A stretch of DNA of 64,000 bases, from the NCBI GenBank assembly GCA_905479475.1, contig CAJQMT010000021.1:28149-92148 (forward strand), read 5' to 3'. The stretch comes from an uncultured Flavobacteriaceae bacterium. Its GTDB lineage: Bacteria; Bacteroidota; Bacteroidia; Flavobacteriales; Flavobacteriaceae. The first letter of the stretch is position 1; each line of letters begins with the position of its first letter. Under the pieces are notes generated by a model that saw nothing but the letters and a program-made list of their open reading frames with translations, was not told where the DNA came from and ran no database searches. Shown here one piece after another: positions 44,818 through 52,803 of the stretch. The position numbers and the translations under genes are program-made.

Positions 44818-46110
44818 TCAGGCTTTTGATTTCAAATGCTCCAACCTCATTGTCACTGCATTTTTATGTGCTTGCAAGCCCTCTGCTTCTGCCATCAATT
44901 CAATGGCTGTTCCAATATTTTGAATGCCTTTCTCTGTAATTTTTTGAAAGGTGATCTTTTTGGTAAACGCATCCATATTCACACCACTGTACATACGCGC
45001 ATAAGCATTGGTTGGCAAGGTATGATTTGTTCCTGAAGCATAATCTCCAGCACTTTCCGGAGTATAAGGACCAATAAAAATAGAACCCGCACTCACAATT
45101 CTATCCAAATACAACGTTTCATTTTGAACGTTTAAAATCAGATGTTCCGCTGCATATTCATTGATAAAATCAATTTGATCTTTCAAGGATTTTATTAGGA
45201 TAAATTGAGAATTCTCGATGGCGCTTTTTGCCATTTCTTTTCTTGGCAAGAGTTTCATTTGAGCCACAACTTCTTCTTGAATGGCTTGCAAAGATTCTAA
45301 GGTATTCGCTACGCAAATCACCTGACTGTCATGACCGTGCTCTGCTTGCGACAACAGATCGGAAGCCACAAATTCCGGCAAAGCCAATTGATCGGCAACG
45401 ACCATCAACTCCGAGGGTCCTGCAGGCATATCAATAGCTACTCCTTTGGTCAAGGCAAACTGCTTTGCTGCAGTTACATATTGATTTCCAGGGCCAAATA
45501 TCTTGTATACATTGGGTACAGAGGCTGTACCCAACGTCATGGCTGCAATGGCTTGCACCCCTCCCAATTTGAAAATGGTGGTCACCCCCACTAATTTTGC
45601 AGCATACAGAATCGCTGGGTTTATCTTCCCCTGACTATCTGGAGGTGTGCACAATATGATTTCTTTACAACCTGCTAATTTCGCTGGAATCCCTAACATT
45701 AAAATAGTAGAAAACAAAGGGGCGGTTCCTCCTGGAATGTACAAGCCTACTTTTTCAATAGGCCGCATTTCTTGCCAGCAAGAAACTCCCTCGGTGGTTT
45801 CTACTACTTTTTTGGGGACAAATTGTGATGCATGGAAAACTTTGACATTCTGTTTTGCCAATTCCATCGCTTCTTTCAAATCTTGAGAAACCAAAGAAGC
45901 TGCCTCATCGATTTCTTCTTGACTTACTTTCAGTTTTTCTATCTCAACCTTGTCGAATCTAGCAGTATAAGACTTCAGAGCTGCATCTCCGTTTTTTTGA
46001 ACTTCTTCAAAAACTTCAGAAATGAGACTCCCCAAATCAGCTGCTTCTTTGGCGGGACGTTTTGTCAACGAACCCCAAGTATCTCGTGTTGGATTTTCTA
46101 CTATATTCAT
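44818..46110 (-). CDS. hisD: Histidinol dehydrogenase (HisD)
   Basis: 430 residues from the ATG at 46110 (MNIVENPTRDTWGSLTKRP); the frame opens ten residues earlier at 46140 but the shorter form fits better. Zn- and NAD-dependent oxidation of histidinol to histidine, the last two steps. Seen: RPIEKVGLYIPGGTAPLFSTILMLGIPAKLAGC, FKLGGVQAIAAMTLGT, VYKIFGPGNQYVTAAKQF, DMPAGPSELMVVAD, SQAEHGHDSQVI with zinc-binding and catalytic His, and GDYASGTNHTLPTNAYARMYSGVNM. Confidence 0.96.
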   Translation of the reverse strand: MNIVENPTRDTWGSLTKRPAKEAADLGSLISEVFEEVQKNGDAALKSYTARFDKVEIEKLKVSQEEIDEAASLVSQDLKEAMELAKQNVKVFHASQFVPKKVVETTEGVSCWQEMRPIEKVGLYIPGGTAPLFSTILMLGIPAKLAGCKEIILCTPPDSQGKINPAILYAAKLVGVTTIFKLGGVQAIAAMTLGTASVPNVYKIFGPGNQYVTAAKQFALTKGVAIDMPAGPSELMVVADQLALPEFVASDLLSQAEHGHDSQVICVANTLESLQAIQEEVVAQMKLLPRKEMAKSAIENSQFILIKSLKDQIDFINEYAAEHLILNVQNETLYLDRIVSAGSIFIGPYTPESAGDYASGTNHTLPTNAYARMYSGVNMDAFTKKITFQKITEKGIQNIGTAIELMAEAEGLQAHKNAVTMRLEHLKSKA

Positions 46111-46149
46111 TTTTTCTAACTTTTGGCTATTCGCAAACAACTAAAGATT

Positions 46150-47010
46150 CTACAATACCATTTTCTCAATTGGAACGACCAAAATACCTTCGGCTCCTCT
46201 TTCTTTTAGGGCATCAATAATGTCCCAAAATTTTCTTTCCCCTTGCAATACTGTGTGTATAGAACTCCAACCCTCCTCTGCCAGAGGCAAAACAGTTGGG
46301 CTTCTCATTCCAGGCAACAATTCTAAAATTTCTTCTACTTTGTCATTGGGTGCATTCAACAAAATGTACTTTGAATTTTGTCCGCGCAAAACAGACTGAA
46401 TTCGAAACTGGATGGTGTTTAAAATTTCTCTTTTTTCAGAAGAAAGATTGGGCCCCGTTGTCAGAACAGCTTCACTCTCTGACATTTTCACCACTTCTTT
46501 CAATCCGTTTTTAAACAAAGTACTCCCGCTCGAAACAATGTCGCAAATTGCATCAGCCAGCCCAATATTCGGTGCAATTTCGACTGACCCGTTGATAATA
46601 TGCAAATCCGCAGTAATGTTGTTTTCTGCAAAAAATTTCTTTACCGTATTTGGGTAGGAAGTTGCAATTCTTTTTCCGTCCAAATCGTTCAAATCACGAA
46701 ATACTACTTCTTTCGGAACAGCCAACGAAACCCTGCATTTAGAAAACCCCAAACGCTCGATGATCTTCAAATCCTCTCCTTTTTCAACCAAAGTGTTTTC
46801 TCCTAAAATAGCAACATCCACAACACCATCTCTTAAATATTGAGGAATATCACCGTTGCGCAAGTACAATACTTCCACAGGAAAATTACGTGCTTCGGCT
46901 TTTAATTGGTCTTTTCCATTGTCGATTGAAATTCCACAATCTTTCAATAATTTCAAAGAATCTTGGTTCAATCTTCCTGACTTCTGGATGGCGATTTTTA
47001 ATTTTGTCAT
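46150..47010 (-). CDS. hisG: ATP phosphoribosyltransferase, long form (HisG)
   Basis: 286 residues from the ATG at 47010 (MTKLKIAIQKSGRLNQDSLKLLKDCGI); an upstream extension to 47070 would run into the attenuator hairpin and is rejected. Commits ATP and PRPP to histidine synthesis. Seen: periplasmic-binding-like fold with LRNGDIPQYLRDGVVDVAILGENTLVEKG, the PRPP loop region in ICDIVSSGSTLFKNGLKEV, and a C-terminal ACT-like regulatory domain (about 215-286, MRSPTVLPLAEEGWSSIHTVL) that binds histidine in long-form HisG. The long form does not need HisZ. First structural gene of the operon and under control of the leader at 47061-47206. Confidence 0.96.
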   Translation of the reverse strand: MTKLKIAIQKSGRLNQDSLKLLKDCGISIDNGKDQLKAEARNFPVEVLYLRNGDIPQYLRDGVVDVAILGENTLVEKGEDLKIIERLGFSKCRVSLAVPKEVVFRDLNDLDGKRIATSYPNTVKKFFAENNITADLHIINGSVEIAPNIGLADAICDIVSSGSTLFKNGLKEVVKMSESEAVLTTGPNLSSEKREILNTIQFRIQSVLRGQNSKYILLNAPNDKVEEILELLPGMRSPTVLPLAEEGWSSIHTVLQGERKFWDIIDALKERGAEGILVVPIEKMVL

Positions 47011-47060
47011 TTTGTTTTTAATTATGCTTAAGCAATGGCAAATGATTTCATTTATACGAA

Positions 47061-47093
47061 AAAAACCCATTTGAATTGCTCAAACGGGTTTTT
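47061..47093 (-). terminator. Attenuator terminator in the his leader
   Basis: 14-bp stem (47061-47074 with 47080-47093, one G-U type mismatch), five-base loop, followed on the minus strand by a run of T residues. It lies between the leader peptide and hisG, so it must be read through for his expression. A possible antiterminator pairs CAAACG inside the leader peptide sequence (47130-47135) with CGTTTG in the 5' arm (47081-47086). Confidence 0.85.
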
Positions 47094-47123
47094 GAAAATA
47101 TGTTTAATTACGACATAACATTC

Positions 47124-47183
47124 CTAGCTCGTTTGTTCACAAGTGTTCGAATGGTGATGCTGTAATTTATAAGTGTTCATCAT
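47124..47183 (-). CDS. hisL: his operon leader peptide
   Basis: 19 codons: MMNTYKLQHHHSNTCEQTS and a TAG stop. The three consecutive His codons (CAT CAC CAT) 31 bases after the -7 motif and 31 bases before the attenuator hairpin are the hallmark of histidine attenuation. When histidyl-tRNA is scarce, a ribosome stalled at the His codons would favour the antiterminator over the terminator at 47061-47093. Either of two adjacent ATG codons (47183 or 47180) could start it. Too short for routine gene finders. Confidence 0.88.
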   Translation of the reverse strand: MMNTYKLQHHHSNTCEQTS

Positions 47184-47198
47184 TTTATTTTTACATTG

Positions 47199-47206
47199 CA
47201 AATATA
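47199..47206 (-). promoter_or_regulatory. -7 promoter motif for the his operon
   Basis: TATATTTG on the minus strand, fitting TAnnTTTG, 16 bp before the leader-peptide ATG at 47183. The transcript would start at about 47192, just before the leader ORF. Confidence 0.6.
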
Positions 47207-47294
47207 GCAATTAAATTAAAAAATTCCTTGCTCTCCATGCAATTTTTTGTTTCTACATTGTTTTAAATCTACAATGCTCTCTAAAGAAATTCCT

Positions 47295-47870
47295 TTACAA
47301 ACATTGTGTGATGTCAAAAGATGCTACCTGTCCCAATGTCAATGAATCCAGAAAGATATTTCCAATACGGACTCGAATCAATCTCAAGGTGGGATATCCT
47401 ACCGCTGCTGTCATTTTTCGAACCTGTCGAAATTTCCCTTCTGTGAGAACAATCGAAACCCAGCTTGTAAGTCCATGCCGTGTGTCTCGAATCTTTTTAG
47501 ACCGCTCATGAAAATCGGGTATTTCTTTCAAAAATTGGACTTGACATGCTTTTGTGAGATAGCGCTTTCCTTCCAAACCAATCTCTACACCATTTTTTAA
47601 ACGCTCCAAAGCTGCGGATGGAATGACACCATCTACTTGCACGTAATACTCTTTCTCTACTTTTTGACTGCAAATGGCATCGCTCAATTTCCCATCTGTT
47701 GTTAATAAGAGTAAACCCTCAGATTTTACATCCAATCGACCAACAGACATCGTTCCTTCAGGAAAATCAAACAAGGTCCCCAACAGCTTCTTTTTTCTTG
47801 TTTTGTTATTCACAAATTGAGAAAGGTAACCGTAAGGTTTGTACAATTTAAAATGATGGTGTTCTTTCAT
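47295..47870 (-). CDS. rRNA pseudouridine synthase, RluE-like
   Basis: 191 residues from the ATG at 47870; no S4 domain, which separates it from RluB. Seen: HFKLYKPYGYLSQFV, the catalytic Asp motif in GTMSVGRLDVKSEGLLLLTTDGKLS, KEYYVQVDGVIP, and the C-terminal WVSIVLTEGKFRQVRKMTAAVGYPTLRLIRVRIGNIFLDSL. Modifies a uridine in 23S rRNA (U2457 in E. coli for RluE). Stands alone between the his operon and the DUF349 gene. Confidence 0.9.
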   Translation of the reverse strand: MKEHHHFKLYKPYGYLSQFVNNKTRKKKLLGTLFDFPEGTMSVGRLDVKSEGLLLLTTDGKLSDAICSQKVEKEYYVQVDGVIPSAALERLKNGVEIGLEGKRYLTKACQVQFLKEIPDFHERSKKIRDTRHGLTSWVSIVLTEGKFRQVRKMTAAVGYPTLRLIRVRIGNIFLDSLTLGQVASFDITQCL

Positions 47871-47971
47871 AGCAACAAAAAGGGTGAGTCCAAATATACC
47901 TGATACAAGCAAAAAAAAGGAAGATATTTTTTAGACGTCAACCTCTAAATACTCCTTCTTTTAAAAAAATA

Positions 47972-49885
47972 TCACAATTCTAAACTACGCAGGTAAGACA
48001 ATTTCTGCTTCCAAAGCTGCAAATCTTTTGTCTGTGATTCAATCGATTCTTTTATCTTTTGAACCAATGGGTTTTCGTCTTTCGCGTTGGATATAAAACT
48101 AACATTTGTATCTAATTGTTGTATTTCCTTGGAAAGTTCGTCAATCTTTTTTCGCAAGAAAGCAACCTCTCCATCTAATTTTCTGGTATTACCACCAATC
48201 AAATGAGCATCCATTTCCATTTTATATTTCAGCATAACGAGCTCTTCTCCTTCAATATTTAACTGTTGGAACAGTTTTTCTATGAGCTTGTTAAAACTTG
48301 TTTCTATACCTTTTTCTTTTCCAGGAACTTGCCCTATTTTCTTCCAAGTTTCAATGTATGCTTTTACCTCCTCTAATTTCACCTCATCGTTTCCAACAAC
48401 ACCTTCTATTTGAGAAAGAAATTCTTTCTTCGTTGCCAGAGCTTCTTTTTGATCTTGAGAACCGCTGTCTTGTAATTCGTGTAATCTATCAAAATAATGA
48501 TTGCAAGCTCCTTTGAACTGTTTCCAAATTTGATCAGAAAATTTTCTTGGAACGTGTCCAATTTTTTTCCAATCCGCCTGTATACGCTTCATTTGTTGGG
48601 TGGTTTCCGCAAAATCATCACTATCTTTCAAGGATTCTGCCAGGGCAATCAATTCTTGTTTTTGCTCTAGATTGGATTGTTGTGTTTTATTTTGACTTTT
48701 ATAGAATGTGTTTTTGGCTTGGTTAAACTTTTTGGTAACTACTTTGAGCTGCTCCCAAATAATTTGGCTCTTGGCACGTGGCACTTTTCCAATGGTAAAA
48801 AACAGTTCTCTTTTTTCTTCAAATTCTCGGATGCTTTTTTGCCAATCACTATGGTTCTTGTTTTTAGATACATCAAAATTCTCCAATCCTTGAATCACTT
48901 CCAACTTCAATTTTATATTGTTTTCGTATTTCGATTTCTGACTTTCGTAATAAGCATCTCTCTTGTCATGTATGGTCTTTGTAGCAGCACTAAATTTTCG
49001 CCAAACATCTTCTCTATGTTCCCGAGACACCGGTCCAATATCTTCTTTCCATTTTTTATGAAGTTCTTGCAGTTCTTTGAACGATTTCACAACATCTTCC
49101 TCCTTTGCCAAGCTCTCTGCCTTCTCAATAATCTTGAGCTTTGCTTCCAAATTGTGTTTGAAATCGAGTCCACGCAAGTCGTTGTTCAAATGCAACAAAT
49201 CGTAAAAACGCTCCACGTGATGGTGGTAATTTCGCCAAGTAGTATTGTATTTTGTTCTAGGCACAGAACCTATCTTTTTCCAACGATCTTGGAGAACCTT
49301 GAATTCTTTGTACATCGTCGATGAATCTGCCTTGTCGATAATTGCTTTCAGCGCATCAATGACTTCGATTCGCTTGTTCAAATTTTCCTTCAACTGACTC
49401 TCTAAATCTGAATAATGCTTGTTTCGAAGCGTTTTGTATTGAGACATAAGCTCGTTAAAAGCAACTTTTACGGGACTTGCGTAATGAAAGTCAATGGATT
49501 CTCCTCCTTCTGCTAGAAAAGCTGCCTTTTTTTCAGCCAATAAAGCTCCAAATTTTGAATCAAATATTTTTTTTATGGTCTCTACATTCGATTTAACTGA
49601 CTGAACTTTTTGATTTTTTATCAAATCTTCCAACTCTTTTACAAGTTGTTCCATATCCATAGATTGAAAATCTGCTACGGGAATGCTTTCTTTTTCTTCT
49701 TGATCCTTCTCGGCATGCGCAGCCACATCATCTTCAATTGATTTCACCACCTTTGCTGCCGCTTCCTCTTCTGCAGATTGTGGATCTGATTGCTCAGCAT
49801 TTTTTTCGGGCAGGACAGCACTCGTTGATTCTGGTATTTTGTTAGTTTCAATATCCTGCGTACTTTTCTTCGAATCGTCTGACAT
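47972..49885 (-). CDS. DUF349 domain-containing protein
   Basis: 637 residues. An acidic, low-complexity N-terminus (about 1-75, rich in E, D, S) leads into repeated DUF349 helical units, each with the pattern LQDRWKKIGSVPRTKYNTTWRNYHHHVERFYD, KWKEDIGPVSREHREDVWRKF, FFTIGKVPRAKSQIIWEQLKVV, IQADWKKIGHVPRKFSDQIWKQF and YIETWKKIGQVPGKEKG; five such W-K-x-I-G-x-VPR units are visible. The C-terminus is a coiled coil. The family is all-alpha and its function is not settled; it occurs throughout Bacteroidota. Single gene. Confidence 0.92.
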   Translation of the reverse strand: MSDDSKKSTQDIETNKIPESTSAVLPEKNAEQSDPQSAEEEAAAKVVKSIEDDVAAHAEKDQEEKESIPVADFQSMDMEQLVKELEDLIKNQKVQSVKSNVETIKKIFDSKFGALLAEKKAAFLAEGGESIDFHYASPVKVAFNELMSQYKTLRNKHYSDLESQLKENLNKRIEVIDALKAIIDKADSSTMYKEFKVLQDRWKKIGSVPRTKYNTTWRNYHHHVERFYDLLHLNNDLRGLDFKHNLEAKLKIIEKAESLAKEEDVVKSFKELQELHKKWKEDIGPVSREHREDVWRKFSAATKTIHDKRDAYYESQKSKYENNIKLKLEVIQGLENFDVSKNKNHSDWQKSIREFEEKRELFFTIGKVPRAKSQIIWEQLKVVTKKFNQAKNTFYKSQNKTQQSNLEQKQELIALAESLKDSDDFAETTQQMKRIQADWKKIGHVPRKFSDQIWKQFKGACNHYFDRLHELQDSGSQDQKEALATKKEFLSQIEGVVGNDEVKLEEVKAYIETWKKIGQVPGKEKGIETSFNKLIEKLFQQLNIEGEELVMLKYKMEMDAHLIGGNTRKLDGEVAFLRKKIDELSKEIQQLDTNVSFISNAKDENPLVQKIKESIESQTKDLQLWKQKLSYLRSLEL

Positions 49886-50006
49886 CTTGCGTATGTTTAA
49901 GGTTCCTATAATGAGTCATTAAAGATAGGAATAGCTACTGAAACCACAAAATTGTGAAATAACAAAAAAGTGCTTAAAAAAGAACACCGCTCATAAAAAA
50001 GAAATT

Positions 50007-50756
50007 TTACGAATTCCAAATTTCCCAAGACTTTTCAGCCTGCAACTCTAGCATCTGTAATCCATTTTTAATAACTGCTCCTTTTGCTTTTCCCTTCTGC
50101 AAAAATTTCGTTTCAGTTGGGTTGTAAATCAAATCGAACAAAAGATGCTTGTTCGTTAAAAACTCGTAAGGAATATCGGGACATAAATGAACCTCTGGCG
50201 AGGTCCCTAATGGAGAACAATTGACCAATAGGGTATGCGTCTCTACAACAGACGCATTGATGGACCCATAGGAAATCTGAGTTTCGTTTTTCGGTACTCT
50301 TGAGACAAACTTGTACTGAATCCCTAATTTATCAAAAGCATAAGCCACCGCTTTTGAAGCGCCTCCTGTACCTAAAATCAATGCTTTCTTATGATGTACT
50401 TTGAGCAATGGCTCAATCGATTTTGAAAAACCATACACGTCCGTATTATAGCCCTTTTTAACTCCCGAAGCCAAAACTTTAATGGTATTGACAGCACCAA
50501 TATTTGCAGCATCTTCGTCTATTTCGTCCAAGAAAGAGCCTACCTTCTCCTTGTATGGGATGGTTACATTCAAACCGAAAACAGGCTCTGAACCCTTTGA
50601 AAAAATCGTTGAAAATTCTTCAATGGTCTGCAAATCGAAATTTTGGTAGGAACAATTGTCTAAATTCAATTTCGCAAACTTTTTTGAAAAGTAATTTCTA
50701 GAAAACGAGTAGGCTATATTTTTACCTACCAATCCAAATATCTTTTTAGTGCTCAT
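50007..50756 (-). CDS. aroE: Shikimate dehydrogenase (AroE)
   Basis: 249 residues, slightly short compared with E. coli AroE (272). Reduces 3-dehydroshikimate with NADPH. Seen: FGLVGKNIAYSFSRNYFSKKF (a variant of the GxPxxHSxSP shikimate-binding motif, here G-K-N-I-A-Y-S-F-S), GLNVTIPYKEKVGSFLDEIDEDAANIGAVNTI with catalytic Lys, YNTDVYGF, the NADP-binding LILGTGGASKAVAYAF and LLVNCSPLGTSPE. It sits two bases after the first DUF368 gene's stop codon and is probably co-transcribed with the DUF368 pair. Confidence 0.95.
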   Translation of the reverse strand: MSTKKIFGLVGKNIAYSFSRNYFSKKFAKLNLDNCSYQNFDLQTIEEFSTIFSKGSEPVFGLNVTIPYKEKVGSFLDEIDEDAANIGAVNTIKVLASGVKKGYNTDVYGFSKSIEPLLKVHHKKALILGTGGASKAVAYAFDKLGIQYKFVSRVPKNETQISYGSINASVVETHTLLVNCSPLGTSPEVHLCPDIPYEFLTNKHLLFDLIYNPTETKFLQKGKAKGAVIKNGLQMLELQAEKSWEIWNS

Positions 50757-50758
50757 TA

Positions 50759-51772
50759 TTATGTTATTTTCTTTTTGTGTTCGTAATAATCAATTCCCAA
50801 TACAAGTGCAATTCCAAGAACAATACACCCTATTGAAACCCATGTACTCACTGCATTTAAATCCGGAATAAATCGTTGGTAATTCTCGAGTACAGGATTG
50901 TTTTGACTGTCTAACAAAACACGTCCGTTTTGCATGACAAATATTTTTTCTTTCCATGGCCAAACCATACCCAAGGAACCGGTGATGAAACCAATAATCA
51001 AAGCATTTACAAGGTGATTCCATCGTTTTAAAACATAACTCAACAAATGAGAAATAGACACCAAACCGACAAAGGAACCCATAAAAAAAGTCAAAGAAAT
51101 TTGAATGTATTTCCTATTTACAGGATCTTGCAGCACTTCAAAATTCCCAACCAACACATTTGTTGTTACGTTAAAAACAACATTGACAGCGTCTACCAGT
51201 AGCAATACATAATTCCCAAGTAACATTAACAAAAAGGAACCAGACAAACCTGGAAAGGTCATGCCACTCACCCCGATTATACCGCATAAAAAGACAAACC
51301 ATAAATTGCTGTTTTCCTTCGCAGGAGGCATAAGACTCAATGCCAAACCAATAGCTACTCCTAACAAAACGACAACTATGTTTTGTAGGGTCCATGCAGT
51401 GTATTTTTTACTTATGTAAAAAACAGAACCGACAATCATTCCAAAGAAAACACTCCAGACATACAACTCGTAGGCGCGTAAAAAATAATCAAGCAAAATC
51501 GAAACACTAAAATAACTAAAAAGGCTCCCTCCCATGACAAGCATTAAAAAAGGAAGATTCAAATAAACAACCAACGTTTTGAAACGTCCGTTGAGCAACA
51601 ACTTCAATGCTTTGCCATTTATTTTTTGAAAGGTATAAATCAACTCCTCATAAAAACCAAGCACAAAAGCCACTGCTCCTCCTGAAACTCCAGGCACCTT
51701 ATTGGCTGTTCCCATTGCCAATCCCTTTAGGAAGAGTATTGTTTTTTGAAAGTATGTTTTTTGTAAGTACAA
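50759..51772 (-). CDS. DUF368 membrane protein, copy 1 (undecaprenyl-phosphate translocase family)
   Basis: 337 residues, starting at a TTG at 51772 as no ATG is available. Eight or more membrane helices. Seen: FLKGLAMGTANKVPGVSGGAVAFVLGFYEELIY, with the family motif PGVSGG, and a second copy-like motif GMTFPGLSGSFLLMLLGNY in the middle, consistent with two inverted halves. Recent work has identified DUF368 (PopT) proteins as transporters that return undecaprenyl phosphate across the cytoplasmic membrane for cell-wall synthesis. A (GAGTTTT)x3 repeat lies directly upstream of the start. Paralogue of the next gene. Confidence 0.9.
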   Translation of the reverse strand: MYLQKTYFQKTILFLKGLAMGTANKVPGVSGGAVAFVLGFYEELIYTFQKINGKALKLLLNGRFKTLVVYLNLPFLMLVMGGSLFSYFSVSILLDYFLRAYELYVWSVFFGMIVGSVFYISKKYTAWTLQNIVVVLLGVAIGLALSLMPPAKENSNLWFVFLCGIIGVSGMTFPGLSGSFLLMLLGNYVLLLVDAVNVVFNVTTNVLVGNFEVLQDPVNRKYIQISLTFFMGSFVGLVSISHLLSYVLKRWNHLVNALIIGFITGSLGMVWPWKEKIFVMQNGRVLLDSQNNPVLENYQRFIPDLNAVSTWVSIGCIVLGIALVLGIDYYEHKKKIT

Positions 51773-51793
51773 GAGTTTTGAGTTTTGAGTTTT
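51773..51793. repeat. Heptanucleotide repeat before DUF368 copy 1
   Basis: Three perfect tandem copies of GAGTTTT (plus strand), directly before the TTG start on the minus strand. Such short repeats can change length by slippage and alter translation initiation. Confidence 0.8.
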
Positions 51794-51815
51794 GTGCTCG
51801 TTGCTAAATGAAAAA

Positions 51816-52739
51816 CTATTTTTTTATGGCTTGTATTTTTTCCAAAGCCAGAATAACAGCATAGCCCAAGAGTGCATAGATAATAGCCCATAGCAATTGA
51901 GACTCTCCTTGAAAACGGAAAGGTCCGATGCTTTTTTGCAACAAAGGCACTTCTTCCCCGTGTGAATTCAGTCTCCAAGCTAGGGTTTCTTTCCAAGGCC
52001 AAATTTTATTCAAAGAGCCTATAACAAACCCCGTCAATCCGGCCAAGGTTATATTTTTATATTTTAAAAACAACCATTTCAACACTTTCGAAAAGCTCAA
52101 CAAACCTGTGATTGCTCCCAATCCCACTACAGCAATTATTTGAAAATCTCTAGAATGAATGGCTTCTAAAATAATCTTATAGGAGCCTAATAATACCAAA
52201 ATAAAAGAACCTGATATACCGGGCAAAATCATGGCGCATATTGCCAAGGCACCGGACAAAAACAAAAACCAAAGCGAGGCTCCTTCTGAAATCAAAGGTT
52301 CTAGAATGGTAATATAATAAGCCACAAAAGCACCCAAAAGCAAGGTAACAATGGTCGCAAAATTCCATTTCGTGATTTGCTTACCTATAAAAACAACACT
52401 TGCCAATACCAGTCCAAAAAAGAAAGACCACAGCAAAATGGGTTGGTTTTCCAACAAATAGGTAATTCCTTTGGCCAAAGAAACTACACTCACTGAAATT
52501 CCAAACAAAAGGACGACAAGAAAAGAACCGTTGATCGATTTCCAAACTGCCTTGAGCCCATTCTTCTGAAGCATGGACAAGGTTGAAAAATTAATCGCAC
52601 TGATACTCTTCAAGAGCTCTTCATAAATTCCAGAAATAAAAGCGATGGTTCCTCCCGAAACTCCAGGAACCACATCTGCTGCCCCCATTGCCATGCCTTT
52701 TAGAAATAAAAAAAGGGACTGTTTAAATGTTCTTTGCAT
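51816..52739 (-). CDS. DUF368 membrane protein, copy 2 (undecaprenyl-phosphate translocase family)
   Basis: 307 residues with an ATG at 52739. Same architecture as copy 1: FLKGMAMGAADVVPGVSGGTIAFISGIYEELLK at the start, MILPGISGSFILVLLGSYKIIL in the middle, GFVIGSLNKIWPWKE in the last third. It is the upstream gene of the pair on the minus strand, 43 bp before copy 1, and has its own -7 motif (TATATTTG at 52759-52766). Two DUF368 copies in a row are common in Flavobacteriaceae as I recall; whether they act as one complex or on different lipids is unknown. Confidence 0.9.
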   Translation of the reverse strand: MQRTFKQSLFLFLKGMAMGAADVVPGVSGGTIAFISGIYEELLKSISAINFSTLSMLQKNGLKAVWKSINGSFLVVLLFGISVSVVSLAKGITYLLENQPILLWSFFFGLVLASVVFIGKQITKWNFATIVTLLLGAFVAYYITILEPLISEGASLWFLFLSGALAICAMILPGISGSFILVLLGSYKIILEAIHSRDFQIIAVVGLGAITGLLSFSKVLKWLFLKYKNITLAGLTGFVIGSLNKIWPWKETLAWRLNSHGEEVPLLQKSIGPFRFQGESQLLWAIIYALLGYAVILALEKIQAIKK

Positions 52740-52758
52740 TTGTCTATTTTGATTTTGA

Positions 52759-52766
52759 CAAATATA
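52759..52766 (-). promoter_or_regulatory. -7 promoter motif for the DUF368 pair
   Basis: TATATTTG on the minus strand, 20 bp before the ATG at 52739. Confidence 0.5.
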
Positions 52767-52803
52767 GTTTTTAATTGCAAAACACTTCTTATTCTTTTGT
52801 GTA

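Noticed and set aside
47011..47070. Longer HisG start at 47070
   Set aside because: The added residues come from the attenuator hairpin and do not resemble HisG; 47010 gives a standard N-terminus.
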